Part shown: positions 55,554 through 64,000 of the stretch, one piece after another
Layout: every line of letters starts with the position of its first letter
How positions within the stretch are numbered: position 1 is the first letter of the stretch
NCBI GenBank assembly: GCA_902588615.1
Contig: CACIPV010000001.1
Coordinates: forward strand, 1 to 64,000
Source: an uncultured Alphaproteobacteria bacterium
GTDB taxonomy: Bacteria > Pseudomonadota > Alphaproteobacteria > HIMB59
DNA: 64,000 nt
Reading direction: 5' to 3'
The notes under the pieces: model-generated
Databases searched by the model: none
Seen by the model: only the letters and a program-made list of their open reading frames with translations
What the model was told of the DNA's origin: nothing
Translations under genes and position numbers: made by a program

Positions 55554-56503
55554 TGAGCAAACTATACAAAAAATCGGGTGTTGATGTAATAAAAACTGAT
55601 AAACTTATTAGTCAGGCACTAAAATTCATTAAAAGCTCTCACAATGATAAAGTTTTAGGAAATAAATTAGGTTTTAGTGCAGAATATAGAGTTAACAAAG
55701 ATGTTACGCTTTGTGCCGCTACGGATGGAGTTGGAACCAAGGCTATATTGGCTGCTGAGCTTAATTATTATAAAGGAATTGGACAAGATTTGGTTGCAAT
55801 GTGCTCAAATGATTTACTTTGCAACAAGGCAAAACCACTTTTTTTTTTAGACTACTTTGCCTGCAGTTCGGTCAAGTCAAAACAATATACTGAAATATTG
55901 AGGAGCATCACAGGTGCTTGCAAAAAAATTAATTGCTCTCTTATTGGAGGTGAAACTGCTGAAATGCCATCTTTATATAAGGGTAATCATTTTGATATTG
56001 CTGGTTTTTTAATAGGAATAAAAGAGAGATATAAAACTTTAAATGTAACAAGTGGGGATCTTATATTTGGAATAAAATCAAATGGATTTCACTCAAATGG
56101 ATATTCTCTTATTAGAAAAATTATTAGTAATAATAAAATTAATATTAAAAAAGCAACATTTAATAAACAAAAACTCTCTGATCTTATAATGAAACCTACA
56201 CGACTATACCATAGATATATTAATAATTATGATTTGAAGTATATTAAGACACTCTCCCACATAACTGGAGGTGGTGTATATTCAAATTTTAAACGTTGTA
56301 TTCCTAAGGGTACAAAATTTGATTTAAATATAAACAATCTCCCCAAAGAGTACGATTTTATAAAAGATAATATTAAGATTTCTAATCTCGAATTAATGGA
56401 GATATTTAATTGTGGAATTGGTATGATATTTGTCATTAATAAGAAATACTATAAGAGATTTATAAAAAGGAACTTGTTTAGTCTTATTGGTGAAATTAAA
56501 TAA
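55553..56503 (+). CDS. purM: Phosphoribosylformylglycinamidine cyclo-ligase (AIR synthetase)
   Basis: A 316-residue protein with AATDGVGTKAILA, GQDLVAMCSNDLL, FFLDYFACS, LIGGETAEMPSLY, GIKSNGFHSNGYSLIRK and SHITGGGVYSNFKRCIP. It is shorter than the 340-350 residues usual for PurM, mainly in the C-terminal domain. TTG 55553 is the only start that gives a standard N-terminus (LYKKSGVD), and no ribosome site is seen. It catalyses the fifth step of purine synthesis. Confidence 0.92.
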   Translation: MSKLYKKSGVDVIKTDKLISQALKFIKSSHNDKVLGNKLGFSAEYRVNKDVTLCAATDGVGTKAILAAELNYYKGIGQDLVAMCSNDLLCNKAKPLFFLDYFACSSVKSKQYTEILRSITGACKKINCSLIGGETAEMPSLYKGNHFDIAGFLIGIKERYKTLNVTSGDLIFGIKSNGFHSNGYSLIRKIISNNKINIKKATFNKQKLSDLIMKPTRLYHRYINNYDLKYIKTLSHITGGGVYSNFKRCIPKGTKFDLNINNLPKEYDFIKDNIKISNLELMEIFNCGIGMIFVINKKYYKRFIKRNLFSLIGEIK

Positions 56504-57032
56504 CTATAAAAAAGTTTCCTTTTTAATATCAGGGAGTGGTTCTAATCTTCTAGAAATATTAAAAAAAAATCATAATAATAAAGATTTTAAAATAATAACT
56601 ATTATTAGTAATAATAATATCTCTACAAAAATAAAGTCATATTTAGGTAAGTTTTACAAAAATGTTTTATTAAGAGAGCGTCAAAGAACGTTACAAAAAA
56701 AAAATTTCTATGATACTGATGTTGTTTTTTCAGTTGGTTATATGAAGGTTATTGAAAAGAGTATAATTGAAAACTTTGATGTTATAAATTTACACCCCTC
56801 TATCTTGCCTTATTATAAAGGACTTATGACACAAAAAAGAATGCTTATTAATAATGAAAAATACTATGGTTTTACCATTCATAAAGTCTCTCCTGAATTA
56901 GACGATGGTCAAACAATCTCAAATAAAACCAAAAAAATTAACACAAAAAATGAGTTAGAGCTTATGAAAAAACATAAGAGTTTAGAGCATCAATTTGTAT
57001 ACAAACAACTTGTTAATTATTTACTAAATTAG
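56490..57032 (+). CDS. purN: Phosphoribosylglycinamide formyltransferase PurN
   Basis: A protein of about 180 residues with the PurN core: [13 protein letters not shown] at the N-terminus, catalytic Asn and His in [13 protein letters not shown], and Asp in [10 protein letters not shown]. It uses 10-formyl-THF. GTG 56490 is preferred, TTG 56487 being an alternative; either start lies inside the purM end. It is tail-to-tail with ndk with a 9-base overlap. Confidence 0.92.
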   Translation: MKLNNYKKVSFLISGSGSNLLEILKKNHNNKDFKIITIISNNNISTKIKSYLGKFYKNVLLRERQRTLQKKNFYDTDVVFSVGYMKVIEKSIIENFDVINLHPSILPYYKGLMTQKRMLINNEKYYGFTIHKVSPELDDGQTISNKTKKINTKNELELMKKHKSLEHQFVYKQLVNYLLN

Positions 57033-57437
57033 TTCGGATCCTGAAAAAAAGAAACTGATTTCAATTTTTGCATTTTCCTCAGAGTCGCTTCCATGAACTG
57101 AGTTTGCTTCAATAGACTCGGCATATTGTTTTCTTATAGTTCCTTCTTCAGCTTCATCTGGGTTAGTAGCACCCATAATTTTACGATATTTAATTACAGC
57201 GTCTTCTCCCTCTAAAACTTGTACTTGTACAGGGCCAGATGTCATGTACTCAACTAAACTATTAAAAAAAGGTCTTTCTTTATGTACTTCATAAAAAATT
57301 TGTGCTTGATTTTTGGTCAAATATATTTTTTTTGAAGCTAAAATTTTCAAATCAGCACTTTCAATCATTTGATTGATATGACCAATTAAATTTCTTTTCA
57401 CAGCATCTGGTTTGATTATCGAAAATGTTTTTTGCAT
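57024..57437 (-). CDS. ndk: Nucleoside diphosphate kinase
   Basis: A 137-residue enzyme with the phospho-His motif [37 protein letters not shown] at the N-terminus and [19 protein letters not shown]. It balances NTP pools. It lies 8 bases after pepA with an AGGAGC site. Confidence 0.97.
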   Translation of the reverse strand: MQKTFSIIKPDAVKRNLIGHINQMIESADLKILASKKIYLTKNQAQIFYEVHKERPFFNSLVEYMTSGPVQVQVLEGEDAVIKYRKIMGATNPDEAEEGTIRKQYAESIEANSVHGSDSEENAKIEISFFFSGSELI

Positions 57438-57445
57438 ATTAGCTC

Positions 57446-58825
57446 CTAATTTTTGAAATACTTACTTATAAAATCTGCAATCAATGTCAAGCCGAAACCA
57501 GTAGAACCTTTATTGTTCATAATATCTCCAGCATTTTTCCATGTAGTACCAGCTATATCAAGATGGGCCCATTTTGTATCCTTAGGAACAAATCTTTGTA
57601 AAAATTGAGCTGCTGTTACTGATCCTCCATATCTGCCTGCTCCAATATTTTTCAAATCTACAAATGGTGAGTTTAGTTCTTTGTCAAAATCATCGTGTAA
57701 AGGCATCCTCCAAACTTTTTCATTAGTATCTTGTCCAGACTGATAAAGTATATCAGCTAATGTATTGTCATTACTAAATAATCCAGCATAATGTTGTCCT
57801 AAAGCAACCATGATTGCACCAGTGAGTGTTGCAAAATCAATTACAACTTTTGGTTTATATTTTTCACAACCATAGGTAATTATATCAGCCAGAACTAGTC
57901 TGCCTTCAGCGTCAGTATTCAAGACTTCAACGTTTATTCCTTTATAGGATTTGATAATATCTCCTGGTTTATAAGCGCTACCACTTGGCATATTCTCGAC
58001 AAGGCCTACAATACCAGCGTAAGAAAAATTTGTATTAATTTCACTTAAATATTTAATTATAGATACTGTTACAGCTGCACCAGCCATATCCCATTTCATA
58101 TCCTCCATACCACCACTTGGTTTAATTGATATGCCCCCACTATCAAAGCAGACGCCTTTTCCAACAAATAAAATATCAACATTTTTTTTATTATTTTTCT
58201 TAATAAACTCCATGACAGCTGGTTCTCTTTTACTACCTTGACTAACTGCCAATAAGCAGTTTAAACCAATTTTTGTAATTTTTTTCTTATCCAATATTTG
58301 TGTAATTACATTTTTTTTATCTACTTTAGTTTTTGTTCTATTTGCAAATGATACTGGATAAATTATATTACTAGGTTCTGAAACTAACTCTTTCAAAAAA
58401 TTAATTGAGTTTAATAAGCTAAGATAATTTTTTGAAAGTTTGAAATTTGTTTTATATTTTTTTATTTGTGAGTTTTTTTTATAAACTGAATAAATAAAAT
58501 CTTTTTTTAAAAATCCGAAAACTATTGGATCTAAAATATTTTTATTATTAGCATTAATTGAAATATGGGTAATAGAGAGCTTTATACAGTAATCGTAAAT
58601 AAATGAACCTGAAATAACTTTAGCAAAATGAGTTTCATTCGAATTCTCTGGATAAATATTTAAAAGATATTGAGAATTTTTTATAACTAAAGAGTATTTA
58701 AAGATACAAATTTTATTATAAGTGTATTTTTTTAAGCTATTTTCTTTTGGTTTTTTTTGACCGATTAATATAGATAATTTAATACTTTGATTAGATTTAT
58801 TTATTAAGTTAAATTGTGCTTGCAT
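57446..58825 (-). CDS. pepA: Leucyl aminopeptidase (M17 family)
   Basis: A protein of about 459 residues. The C-terminal M17 domain has the metal and catalytic residues: [28 protein letters not shown], and the signature [12 protein letters not shown]. The N-terminal domain is divergent. I chose ATG 58825 ([11 protein letters not shown]), which matches the length of PepA N-termini; ATG 58849 adds 8 residues and overlaps lptF. It releases N-terminal residues during peptide turnover. Confidence 0.92.
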   Translation of the reverse strand: MQAQFNLINKSNQSIKLSILIGQKKPKENSLKKYTYNKICIFKYSLVIKNSQYLLNIYPENSNETHFAKVISGSFIYDYCIKLSITHISINANNKNILDPIVFGFLKKDFIYSVYKKNSQIKKYKTNFKLSKNYLSLLNSINFLKELVSEPSNIIYPVSFANRTKTKVDKKNVITQILDKKKITKIGLNCLLAVSQGSKREPAVMEFIKKNNKKNVDILFVGKGVCFDSGGISIKPSGGMEDMKWDMAGAAVTVSIIKYLSEINTNFSYAGIVGLVENMPSGSAYKPGDIIKSYKGINVEVLNTDAEGRLVLADIITYGCEKYKPKVVIDFATLTGAIMVALGQHYAGLFSNDNTLADILYQSGQDTNEKVWRMPLHDDFDKELNSPFVDLKNIGAGRYGGSVTAAQFLQRFVPKDTKWAHLDIAGTTWKNAGDIMNNKGSTGFGLTLIADFISKYFKN

Positions 58826-59702
58826 GCTAGGAGGTATAAGATCATACATAATTTTTTCTTATTTAAAATATATTTTAATTAACTTAATAATATTCATAGG
58901 TTTAATATGGATTTCACAAATTTTAAGGATATTAGAATTACAACAATCAATAACTACTCAGTTATTTGATGTAATTAAGACCACTGCATTAGTGCTACCA
59001 AGTTTTATTGGACCATTATTGCCATTTTTATTAATTATAGCAGGTTTTTCAATCAATTTTAGATACAACAGTACTAATGAAATAATTATTCTAAAGCAAT
59101 ATTTTCCTTTAAAAAAAAACTTAACTTTATTTTCAATAATTTTTTTTTTAATTACTATTTTTCATTTTTTTAATAACGAAATACTGTCTGTAAATTTATA
59201 TCAAAAATACAAAGTTCAAGAATTAGAAATTAGAAATAACTTAAAGTTGGGTTTACCAACAGTAAATGAATTCCACATTGAAAATGAGGTAAGTATTTTT
59301 TTTGAAAAGCAAAAAAATAATAAATTTTATAATGTTAATGCAATAATTTATAAAGATGGGCAGTTTATAAATTCTAAGGAAGCTAATATTGAAATTCAAA
59401 AAAAGAACTACAATATAATTTTTTATAATGGTGAAAGAATTATTTTGAATAAACAAGAAAAAAGTAAAACAACTTTTGATAAATTTACTTACAGTATTGA
59501 AAATAATGAAATAGAAGTCCTAATGTATGATAAAGAACATTTTAATACTCTTGAATTATTAAAAGCTTCTAACATAGATTTTTTTCATCAAGGTCATAAT
59601 AGAATTTATCAGTATTTTTTAATATTAGCGATTATATTAATTTCTTTCAAAGTTTTTTTTATTTATTTAAATACTATGCCTATATTTTTTTTGGTATCTT
59701 AA
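58824..59702 (+). CDS. lptF: LPS export permease LptF, 5' part before an apparent frameshift
   Basis: The 292-residue frame has three N-terminal helices in the YjgP/YjgQ pattern (YIIFSYLKYILINL, IWISQILRIL, LPSFIGPLLPFLLII, NEIIILKQYF) and the jellyroll periplasmic domain, then stops early at TAA 59700 during the C-terminal membrane part. Adding one base in the T8 run at 59685-59692 continues the protein for about 45 residues to 59839, with two more helices and a normal length. So this is lptF with a -1 frameshift, or one rescued by slippage. The start is ATG 58824. It works with LptG and LptB to extract LPS from the inner membrane. Confidence 0.88.
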   Translation: MLGGIRSYIIFSYLKYILINLIIFIGLIWISQILRILELQQSITTQLFDVIKTTALVLPSFIGPLLPFLLIIAGFSINFRYNSTNEIIILKQYFPLKKNLTLFSIIFFLITIFHFFNNEILSVNLYQKYKVQELEIRNNLKLGLPTVNEFHIENEVSIFFEKQKNNKFYNVNAIIYKDGQFINSKEANIEIQKKNYNIIFYNGERIILNKQEKSKTTFDKFTYSIENNEIEVLMYDKEHFNTLELLKASNIDFFHQGHNRIYQYFLILAIILISFKVFFIYLNTMPIFFLVS

Positions 59703-59839
59703 TTTTACAACTTATAAATTCATATATGGTATTTTTATTAAATAATAATAATTTAAATTTAATCTCTTATTATTTGATAAATCTTTTATTAATAGCGAGC
59801 TTTCTTTACATAATATTTAAATTAAATGAAAATAATTAA
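59693..59839 (+). pseudogene. lptF: Out-of-frame C-terminal tail of lptF
   Basis: Downstream of the T8 run the other frame reads GILILQLINSYMVFLL, then a loop, then YYLINLLLIASFLYIIFK and ends at TAA 59837-59839. This fits the two C-terminal helices expected for an LptF permease. It overlaps the lptG start by 14 bases, the usual lptF-lptG arrangement. Confidence 0.7.
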
Positions 59840-60779
59840 ACTTCTTTATCTGAAGTATATTCTATCTATTTCAATATGTTTTATATCTAGTTTTGTAATT
59901 TTCTTTATTTTTTCACTTATAGGAAATCTTAACGAAAACTATTCATTTAATACTATATTTAATGTTAGCATATTGAACTCATTACAGATTATTATATATG
60001 TGCCGATTTTTATTTTTTTAATATCAATAATTCTGTTATCAATTTTTTTAAGATCCAAAAATGAAATTATAATTATCAAAAGTTACATTAGTTTGAAAAA
60101 GTTAATGATATTTTTTTTACCTATTGTTTTGATATTTACATTTTTAGAAATGAATAAAAAAAATCTAACATCAATGATAGAAGACATAAAAACAGATTTG
60201 AAAAGTGATAATAATTTATCTACAACAAAAATATTGTTAAATGAAAATGATAATACAAAAAATTTTACTGTTTTTAATAATATAGATTTAAAAAATTTAG
60301 AAGATACAGAATATAGGTTTTATAAAGTGTATAATAACAAAATTGTTGAAGCTGAATTTAGTGACGATCTGACCTTAACAAAAAATGGACTTATAGCGAA
60401 TAGTTATACAATTTATAATAATAAAATAATTAAAGATCAAAGTACTAAGAAGTTATTTCAAATAAATTTTTTAGACATTATAAATCAAAATTTTATAATT
60501 AAAAATATTTCAGAAAAAAATAATTTTTTTAATATAAAAAAATTAAATTTATTAATTTTTTCAATATTACTGTTAAGCTATATATTTTTACTTTTTTTCG
60601 ATAAAAAATATGTAAACATAAAACAAAATTTAACTCTTCCAATATTCATTTCCCTGGGAATTCTTGTATACTCTATTTTAGTTTTTAATAATTCTTTTAA
60701 TGCATATAAGCAACTTTTTGAATTATTATCTTGTTTTATATCAAGTATGTTAATTTTAAAATTAAGTTTAAATGAGTAG
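59826..60779 (+). CDS. lptG: LPS export permease LptG
   Basis: A 317-residue YjgP/YjgQ-type permease. Three helices at the N-terminus (YLKYILSISICFISSFVIFF, VPIFIFLISIILLSIFL), the NEIIIIKSYISLKKL loop typical of LptF/LptG, a periplasmic jellyroll region (about residues 120-225), and three C-terminal helices. It pairs with LptF. It overlaps lptD by 8 bases. Confidence 0.9.
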   Translation: MKIIKLLYLKYILSISICFISSFVIFFIFSLIGNLNENYSFNTIFNVSILNSLQIIIYVPIFIFLISIILLSIFLRSKNEIIIIKSYISLKKLMIFFLPIVLIFTFLEMNKKNLTSMIEDIKTDLKSDNNLSTTKILLNENDNTKNFTVFNNIDLKNLEDTEYRFYKVYNNKIVEAEFSDDLTLTKNGLIANSYTIYNNKIIKDQSTKKLFQINFLDIINQNFIIKNISEKNNFFNIKKLNLLIFSILLLSYIFLLFFDKKYVNIKQNLTLPIFISLGILVYSILVFNNSFNAYKQLFELLSCFISSMLILKLSLNE

Positions 60780-62883
60780 AATTTTTATACTTTTTATAGT
60801 TATTATACTTTTTTTAAAACAAATCATTTTACTAAGTGCTGATGATACATACATTAATACGAGTAACATTATTTACGATGAAGAAAATAATATTGTAGAG
60901 CTAGCTGAGAATTCAAAAATAAATATTAATGACTCTAACATTTTGGTTGATAGAGGAATAATTGATTATGATAAAAATGAAGTAAAAATCTTCGGAAATT
61001 TTTATCTTTATCAAAAAACAAATATACTAAGTGGTAAAGATTTAAGAGGAGACGCAAAATTTAATAACTTTACTGCTAATGAAGTGAGTTTTATTTACAA
61101 TAATGATTTAAAAATAGACTCAGATAAAGCATCTAGAACTGAGAATAATATTTATTTTTATAATAATTTTGTTACTCCATGTAAATTAGATGGATATTTT
61201 GGTTGTCCAACTTGGTCTCTAAGGATTGATAAGACTAAATATGATATAGAGAAGGATAAATTTGTTCACTATGATACTTTTTTACAAATAGCAGATTACA
61301 AAATATTTTATCTTCCTTATTTTTCTCATTTCGGGGCAAAGGCTCCAAGACAAAGAGGTTTTTTAACCCCTACTTTAGAGTTAGGAATTAATGGGGATAG
61401 TGGTATTTACACACCTTATTATTTTCCAATTCAAGACAGTACTGATTTAAAATTTACACCAAAGTTTATTTTTTCTGAAGACTCTAAAATTATTAGTAAT
61501 TATGAATTTAATACAATTTTAAAACATAAAATGTCTGGTGGAGAATTACATATAGACATAGATAATATAAAATATGAGGATAAAAGTGATTTAAATAATA
61601 CTATAAGATTAGATTTAAAAAAAGTTTTAGATAAGAGTAAAATATTATCTTTCAATGGGGTATTAACAAATAGTGTATCAACTACTAGATCAAATAATGA
61701 AGATCCCCTAAGGTTTGAGGATACATACTTAAGGTTAGATAATTATAATTTTGTACTAAATGATGATTATTTGCGAAGTGAAATATCAACTGTAGAGGCA
61801 TATGACCTTACAGACGACTCATTAGTTCCATTTACACCTCACATTAGTTATCAAAATACGATAAATATAGGTAAAAATATTTCAAATATTAATGAAATTG
61901 ATTTTTCAATTATAAAAAGAAATAAATCTGAAAATAATTTACCCTCAGAGAACAGTAGTATTAAGTTTAATAATTATTTTACTCAAAATAGTAAAATAAA
62001 GAAAATAAATTTTTATAATAAGCTTTCTATTTTAAATAATTTAAGTGATTATAATTACGAACACAATAGTCAACTAAATAATACTGAAAGATTTAGTTAT
62101 TTTATTATTTCTAATGACATTTATTATAATTTTAATGATTTGTTAACACCAAGAATAAAATTAATTTATAATAAAGATATATTTAGCTCTAAAAATACTA
62201 TTGATGAAGATAGCAATTCATTAACATTTAATTATCAAAATCTCTTTTCTGACAATAGATTCTTTGGAACAGATAATAGGGATAATACATCAAGAATAGT
62301 ATATGGCATTGAAAGCGACTTTAACTTAATAAATCAAAATTTTAGTATTAAGATTAATCAATCTTATGACTCTAATAAAAATAGTAATTTTAGTAAAAAA
62401 TTAAATCAAAAATCTAATTTTTCTGACTATGCTTTTGAAGGAGGAATTAACTTTGACAATTTATTCATAAAATTTGATGCAAGAATTGATAAAAAAAGTT
62501 TTAACAAAAAAGAGACAAATATGAGTATAAATACAAGCTATCCTATGGATATTTCATTAAATTATCATGAGACACAAAAAAATGCATTTAGTGAAAATTC
62601 TAATGACACTGAATATCTAGGTATAAATTTAGAAAAAAAATTAAATAATAATTCTTCATTATCATATAGCTCAAATATTGATCTTAAAAATAATTTTAGT
62701 TCATACTATGATAAATTTAGATTAAAAATTTTTGATGATTGTTCTGCTTTGATACTTGAATATTCGAATAAACGTTATAATGACAATTATAACACAAGCC
62801 CAGAGGAGCTATTCAGTATAAATTTTAGTATGGATTATTTAGGTTTTTTTGGATATGAAGAATCAACAGATTTATTAAATTAA
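60772..62883 (+). CDS. lptD: LPS-assembly outer-membrane protein LptD (OstA/Imp)
   Basis: A 703-residue protein with an N-terminal signal sequence (IFILFIVIILFLKQIILLSA), an OstA-like beta-jellyroll (about residues 30-130), the conserved YLPYFSHFGAKAPRQRGFLTP stretch and a long C-terminal beta-barrel region. Cys at TPCKLDGYFGCPTW may be the N-terminal disulfide site. It inserts LPS into the outer leaflet with LptE. This region is visibly the most AT-rich, with Asn, Lys and Ile abundant. Confidence 0.92.
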   Translation: MSRIFILFIVIILFLKQIILLSADDTYINTSNIIYDEENNIVELAENSKININDSNILVDRGIIDYDKNEVKIFGNFYLYQKTNILSGKDLRGDAKFNNFTANEVSFIYNNDLKIDSDKASRTENNIYFYNNFVTPCKLDGYFGCPTWSLRIDKTKYDIEKDKFVHYDTFLQIADYKIFYLPYFSHFGAKAPRQRGFLTPTLELGINGDSGIYTPYYFPIQDSTDLKFTPKFIFSEDSKIISNYEFNTILKHKMSGGELHIDIDNIKYEDKSDLNNTIRLDLKKVLDKSKILSFNGVLTNSVSTTRSNNEDPLRFEDTYLRLDNYNFVLNDDYLRSEISTVEAYDLTDDSLVPFTPHISYQNTINIGKNISNINEIDFSIIKRNKSENNLPSENSSIKFNNYFTQNSKIKKINFYNKLSILNNLSDYNYEHNSQLNNTERFSYFIISNDIYYNFNDLLTPRIKLIYNKDIFSSKNTIDEDSNSLTFNYQNLFSDNRFFGTDNRDNTSRIVYGIESDFNLINQNFSIKINQSYDSNKNSNFSKKLNQKSNFSDYAFEGGINFDNLFIKFDARIDKKSFNKKETNMSINTSYPMDISLNYHETQKNAFSENSNDTEYLGINLEKKLNNNSSLSYSSNIDLKNNFSSYYDKFRLKIFDDCSALILEYSNKRYNDNYNTSPEELFSINFSMDYLGFFGYEESTDLLN

Positions 62884-62893
62884 AACTCTAAAG

Positions 62894-63577
62894 ATGATAA
62901 TTAAAGTTACTAAAATTATAAGTAAGTTAACGATAATTTTAATAATATTTTTATCATCTAAATCTTATACAGAAGTTATATATGATAAGAAAAATATTAT
63001 TATTTCTAAGTTAGATCTAAAGTACTATAAACAGTTGCATTACCAAAAGTTTGAAATAGAGATTAATGAATCTAAAGCTTTAAAAAATTTAGTTGTAATT
63101 AAAAAAGTAATTAAAAGTTTGAAAAAAACAAATCCAGATTTCATAAATCAGATTGACAATAATATATTTAAAGGATCGGGTAATGAAAATATAGAGTCTG
63201 AAACAATCATGGATATTATTAGATATTTCAATATAAGAAACGAGTTTATTTACGATTATTACTACAATTTTTTTAAAATAAGTGACTTGGAATATGTATT
63301 TAAATCGTTAGGTAAATTAGAATTACCTGTAAGTCTAAATGAATGTCTAACAATTTTTAAATTAGTCAATTTTAAAGATAACTCAGAATTCTTAAAATCA
63401 TATTATGAAAATATAAGTTCTCAAGATAGAAATCATGAAATATATATTGACGACCAAAAATACAATGTTTGTATTGACTCAAGATCAAATAAATTGATTG
63501 AAAAAGAAATTTTTAAATTCATCGACATCAAAATTGATAAAAAGTTTGAAAAATTTGTTTATGAAAATCAAAAGTAA
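62894..63577 (+). CDS. Exported protein in the surA slot, without an isomerase domain
   Basis: A 227-residue protein with a signal segment (IISKLTIILIIFLSSKSYT) and a mainly helical body. It lies between lptD and pdxA, where surA is usually found, and the stretch after the signal (KNIIISKLDLKYYKQLHYQKF) resembles the SurA N-terminal chaperone start. No parvulin (rotamase) domain is present, and the protein is about half the usual SurA length. I suggest a reduced SurA-like outer-membrane-protein chaperone with moderate confidence. Confidence 0.6.
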   Translation: MIIKVTKIISKLTIILIIFLSSKSYTEVIYDKKNIIISKLDLKYYKQLHYQKFEIEINESKALKNLVVIKKVIKSLKKTNPDFINQIDNNIFKGSGNENIESETIMDIIRYFNIRNEFIYDYYYNFFKISDLEYVFKSLGKLELPVSLNECLTIFKLVNFKDNSEFLKSYYENISSQDRNHEIYIDDQKYNVCIDSRSNKLIEKEIFKFIDIKIDKKFEKFVYENQK

Positions 63578-64000
63578 TAATAAGAAATATGTATTTTTAG
63601 GAGATACAAACTCAATAAATATTGAAATTATTATTAAATCTCATAGTTTTTTAAAGGGCAAAATAAAGTTCATTATAATATGCAATAAAATTGAGGTGAT
63701 TAATTACTTAAAAAAAATTAAATCAAATTTAGGAATCAACGAGATTTTAGATCCAATAAATTTTCACAATTACAAAATAAATCATTTAAATTTATTTAAT
63801 GTTGAAAATAAATATCCAAAAAAATATAAAAATTTATTAAATCAGTTGCATATTTCAAATCAATTATCTAATTCTACAGGTTATGATCTTATAACTATGC
63901 CGATTGATAAATCTGTGTTTAAGAAATACATAGATTTTATCGGTATTACTGAATACTTAGGAAAAATTAATAAAAAAAATACTTTTATGCTTATGCAAGG
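63561..64000 (+). CDS. pdxA: 4-hydroxythreonine-4-phosphate dehydrogenase PdxA, partial (5' part)
   Basis: An open frame from ATG 63561 to the window edge gives about 146 residues. The region PIDKSVFKKY and GITEYL matches the PdxA stretch APINKEA...GHTEFL, although the His is replaced by Ile. The N-terminus (KKYVFLGDTNSINIEIIIKS) is divergent. The surA-pdxA-ksgA order in other Proteobacteria supports the call. It overlaps the previous gene by 17 bases. Confidence 0.65.
   Translation, partial: MKIKSNNKKYVFLGDTNSINIEIIIKSHSFLKGKIKFIIICNKIEVINYLKKIKSNLGINEILDPINFHNYKINHLNLFNVENKYPKKYKNLLNQLHISNQLSNSTGYDLITMPIDKSVFKKYIDFIGITEYLGKINKKNTFMLMQ

Noticed and set aside
58829-58835. AGGAGGT as a ribosome site for a later lptF start
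   Set aside because: No ATG, GTG or TTG follows at a suitable distance in frame, so it is codons 2-4 of lptF by chance.
1-64000. CRISPR arrays, insertion sequences, prophage, toxin-antitoxin pairs, rRNA
   Set aside because: No regularly spaced repeats, transposase, integrase, phage structural genes or rRNA segments were seen on either strand.

Overview
The window looks like a chromosomal segment of a streamlined, AT-rich marine alphaproteobacterium (SAR11/HIMB59-like or a similar planktonic lineage). I infer this from the strong A+T bias, very short or negative gene spacing, alphaproteobacterial gene order (rsh-pdxJ-acpS-lepB-rnc-recO, ribD-ribE-ribBA-ribH-nusB, ihfA-merR), a GatCAB system, a membrane pyrophosphatase and a TctABC uptake system. 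I see no rRNA, prophage, insertion sequence, CRISPR array or long repeat. No gene-free stretch exceeds about 190 bases.

Layout. 1-2523: a DMT/EamA permease (cut by the window edge), a class I glutamine amidotransferase, a LOG-family phosphoribohydrolase and chorismate mutase. 2524-9787 (minus): a ten-gene Mrp-type cation/proton antiporter operon with three large antiporter-like subunits and the MrpA C-terminal region as a separate protein. 9797-17478 (minus): a catabolic island with a stand-alone 10-formyl-THF hydrolase-like formyltransferase, formyl-CoA:oxalate CoA-transferase (frc), a ThDP-dependent decarboxylase/lyase, a GntR/FCD regulator and the TctABC tripartite transporter. 17666-20707 (plus): a quinone oxidoreductase-like gene translationally coupled to sucC-sucD. 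20704-22842 (minus): a ketopantoate-reductase-family enzyme and a serine-glyoxylate-type aminotransferase.

22944-48115 (minus, apart from bamE): housekeeping genes, namely tRNA-Glu, recJ, glpX, hom, a small bitopic protein, rpsI, rplM, tRNA-Pro, merR, ihfA, plsX, bamE, hppA, nusB, the rib genes, nrdR, glyA, rpiB, recO, rnc, lepB, acpS, pdxJ, rsh, rpoZ, smpB, dapA, tRNA-Ser and gatBAC. 48117-52546 (plus): ruvX-pyrB-plsY-topA. 52536-55553 (minus): aspS, hda and a secreted protein. 55553-57032 (plus): purM-purN. 57024-58825 (minus): ndk and pepA. 58824-64000 (plus): lptF (frameshifted), lptG, lptD, a SurA-slot protein and partial pdxA, an outer-membrane biogenesis block that is visibly the most AT-rich part.

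The strongest candidate for a new system is the island at 9.8-20.7 kb. Two near-identical 17-bp perfect inverted repeats (TGGTATA-ATG-TATACCA at 13699-13715 and TTGTATA-ATG-TATACAA at 17630-17646) sit before the ThDP-enzyme gene and before the divergent qor-sucCD operon. A GntR/FCD regulator is encoded between them. This suggests one regulon joining TctABC uptake, oxalate/formyl-CoA chemistry, a formyl-folate enzyme and a CoA ligase for C2/C1 compounds. Signs of extreme compaction run through the window: divergent genes whose start codons overlap or nearly touch, convergent operons that share stop-codon bases, and missing members of normally conserved clusters (era, fabH, pyrC/dprA, a SurA isomerase domain).
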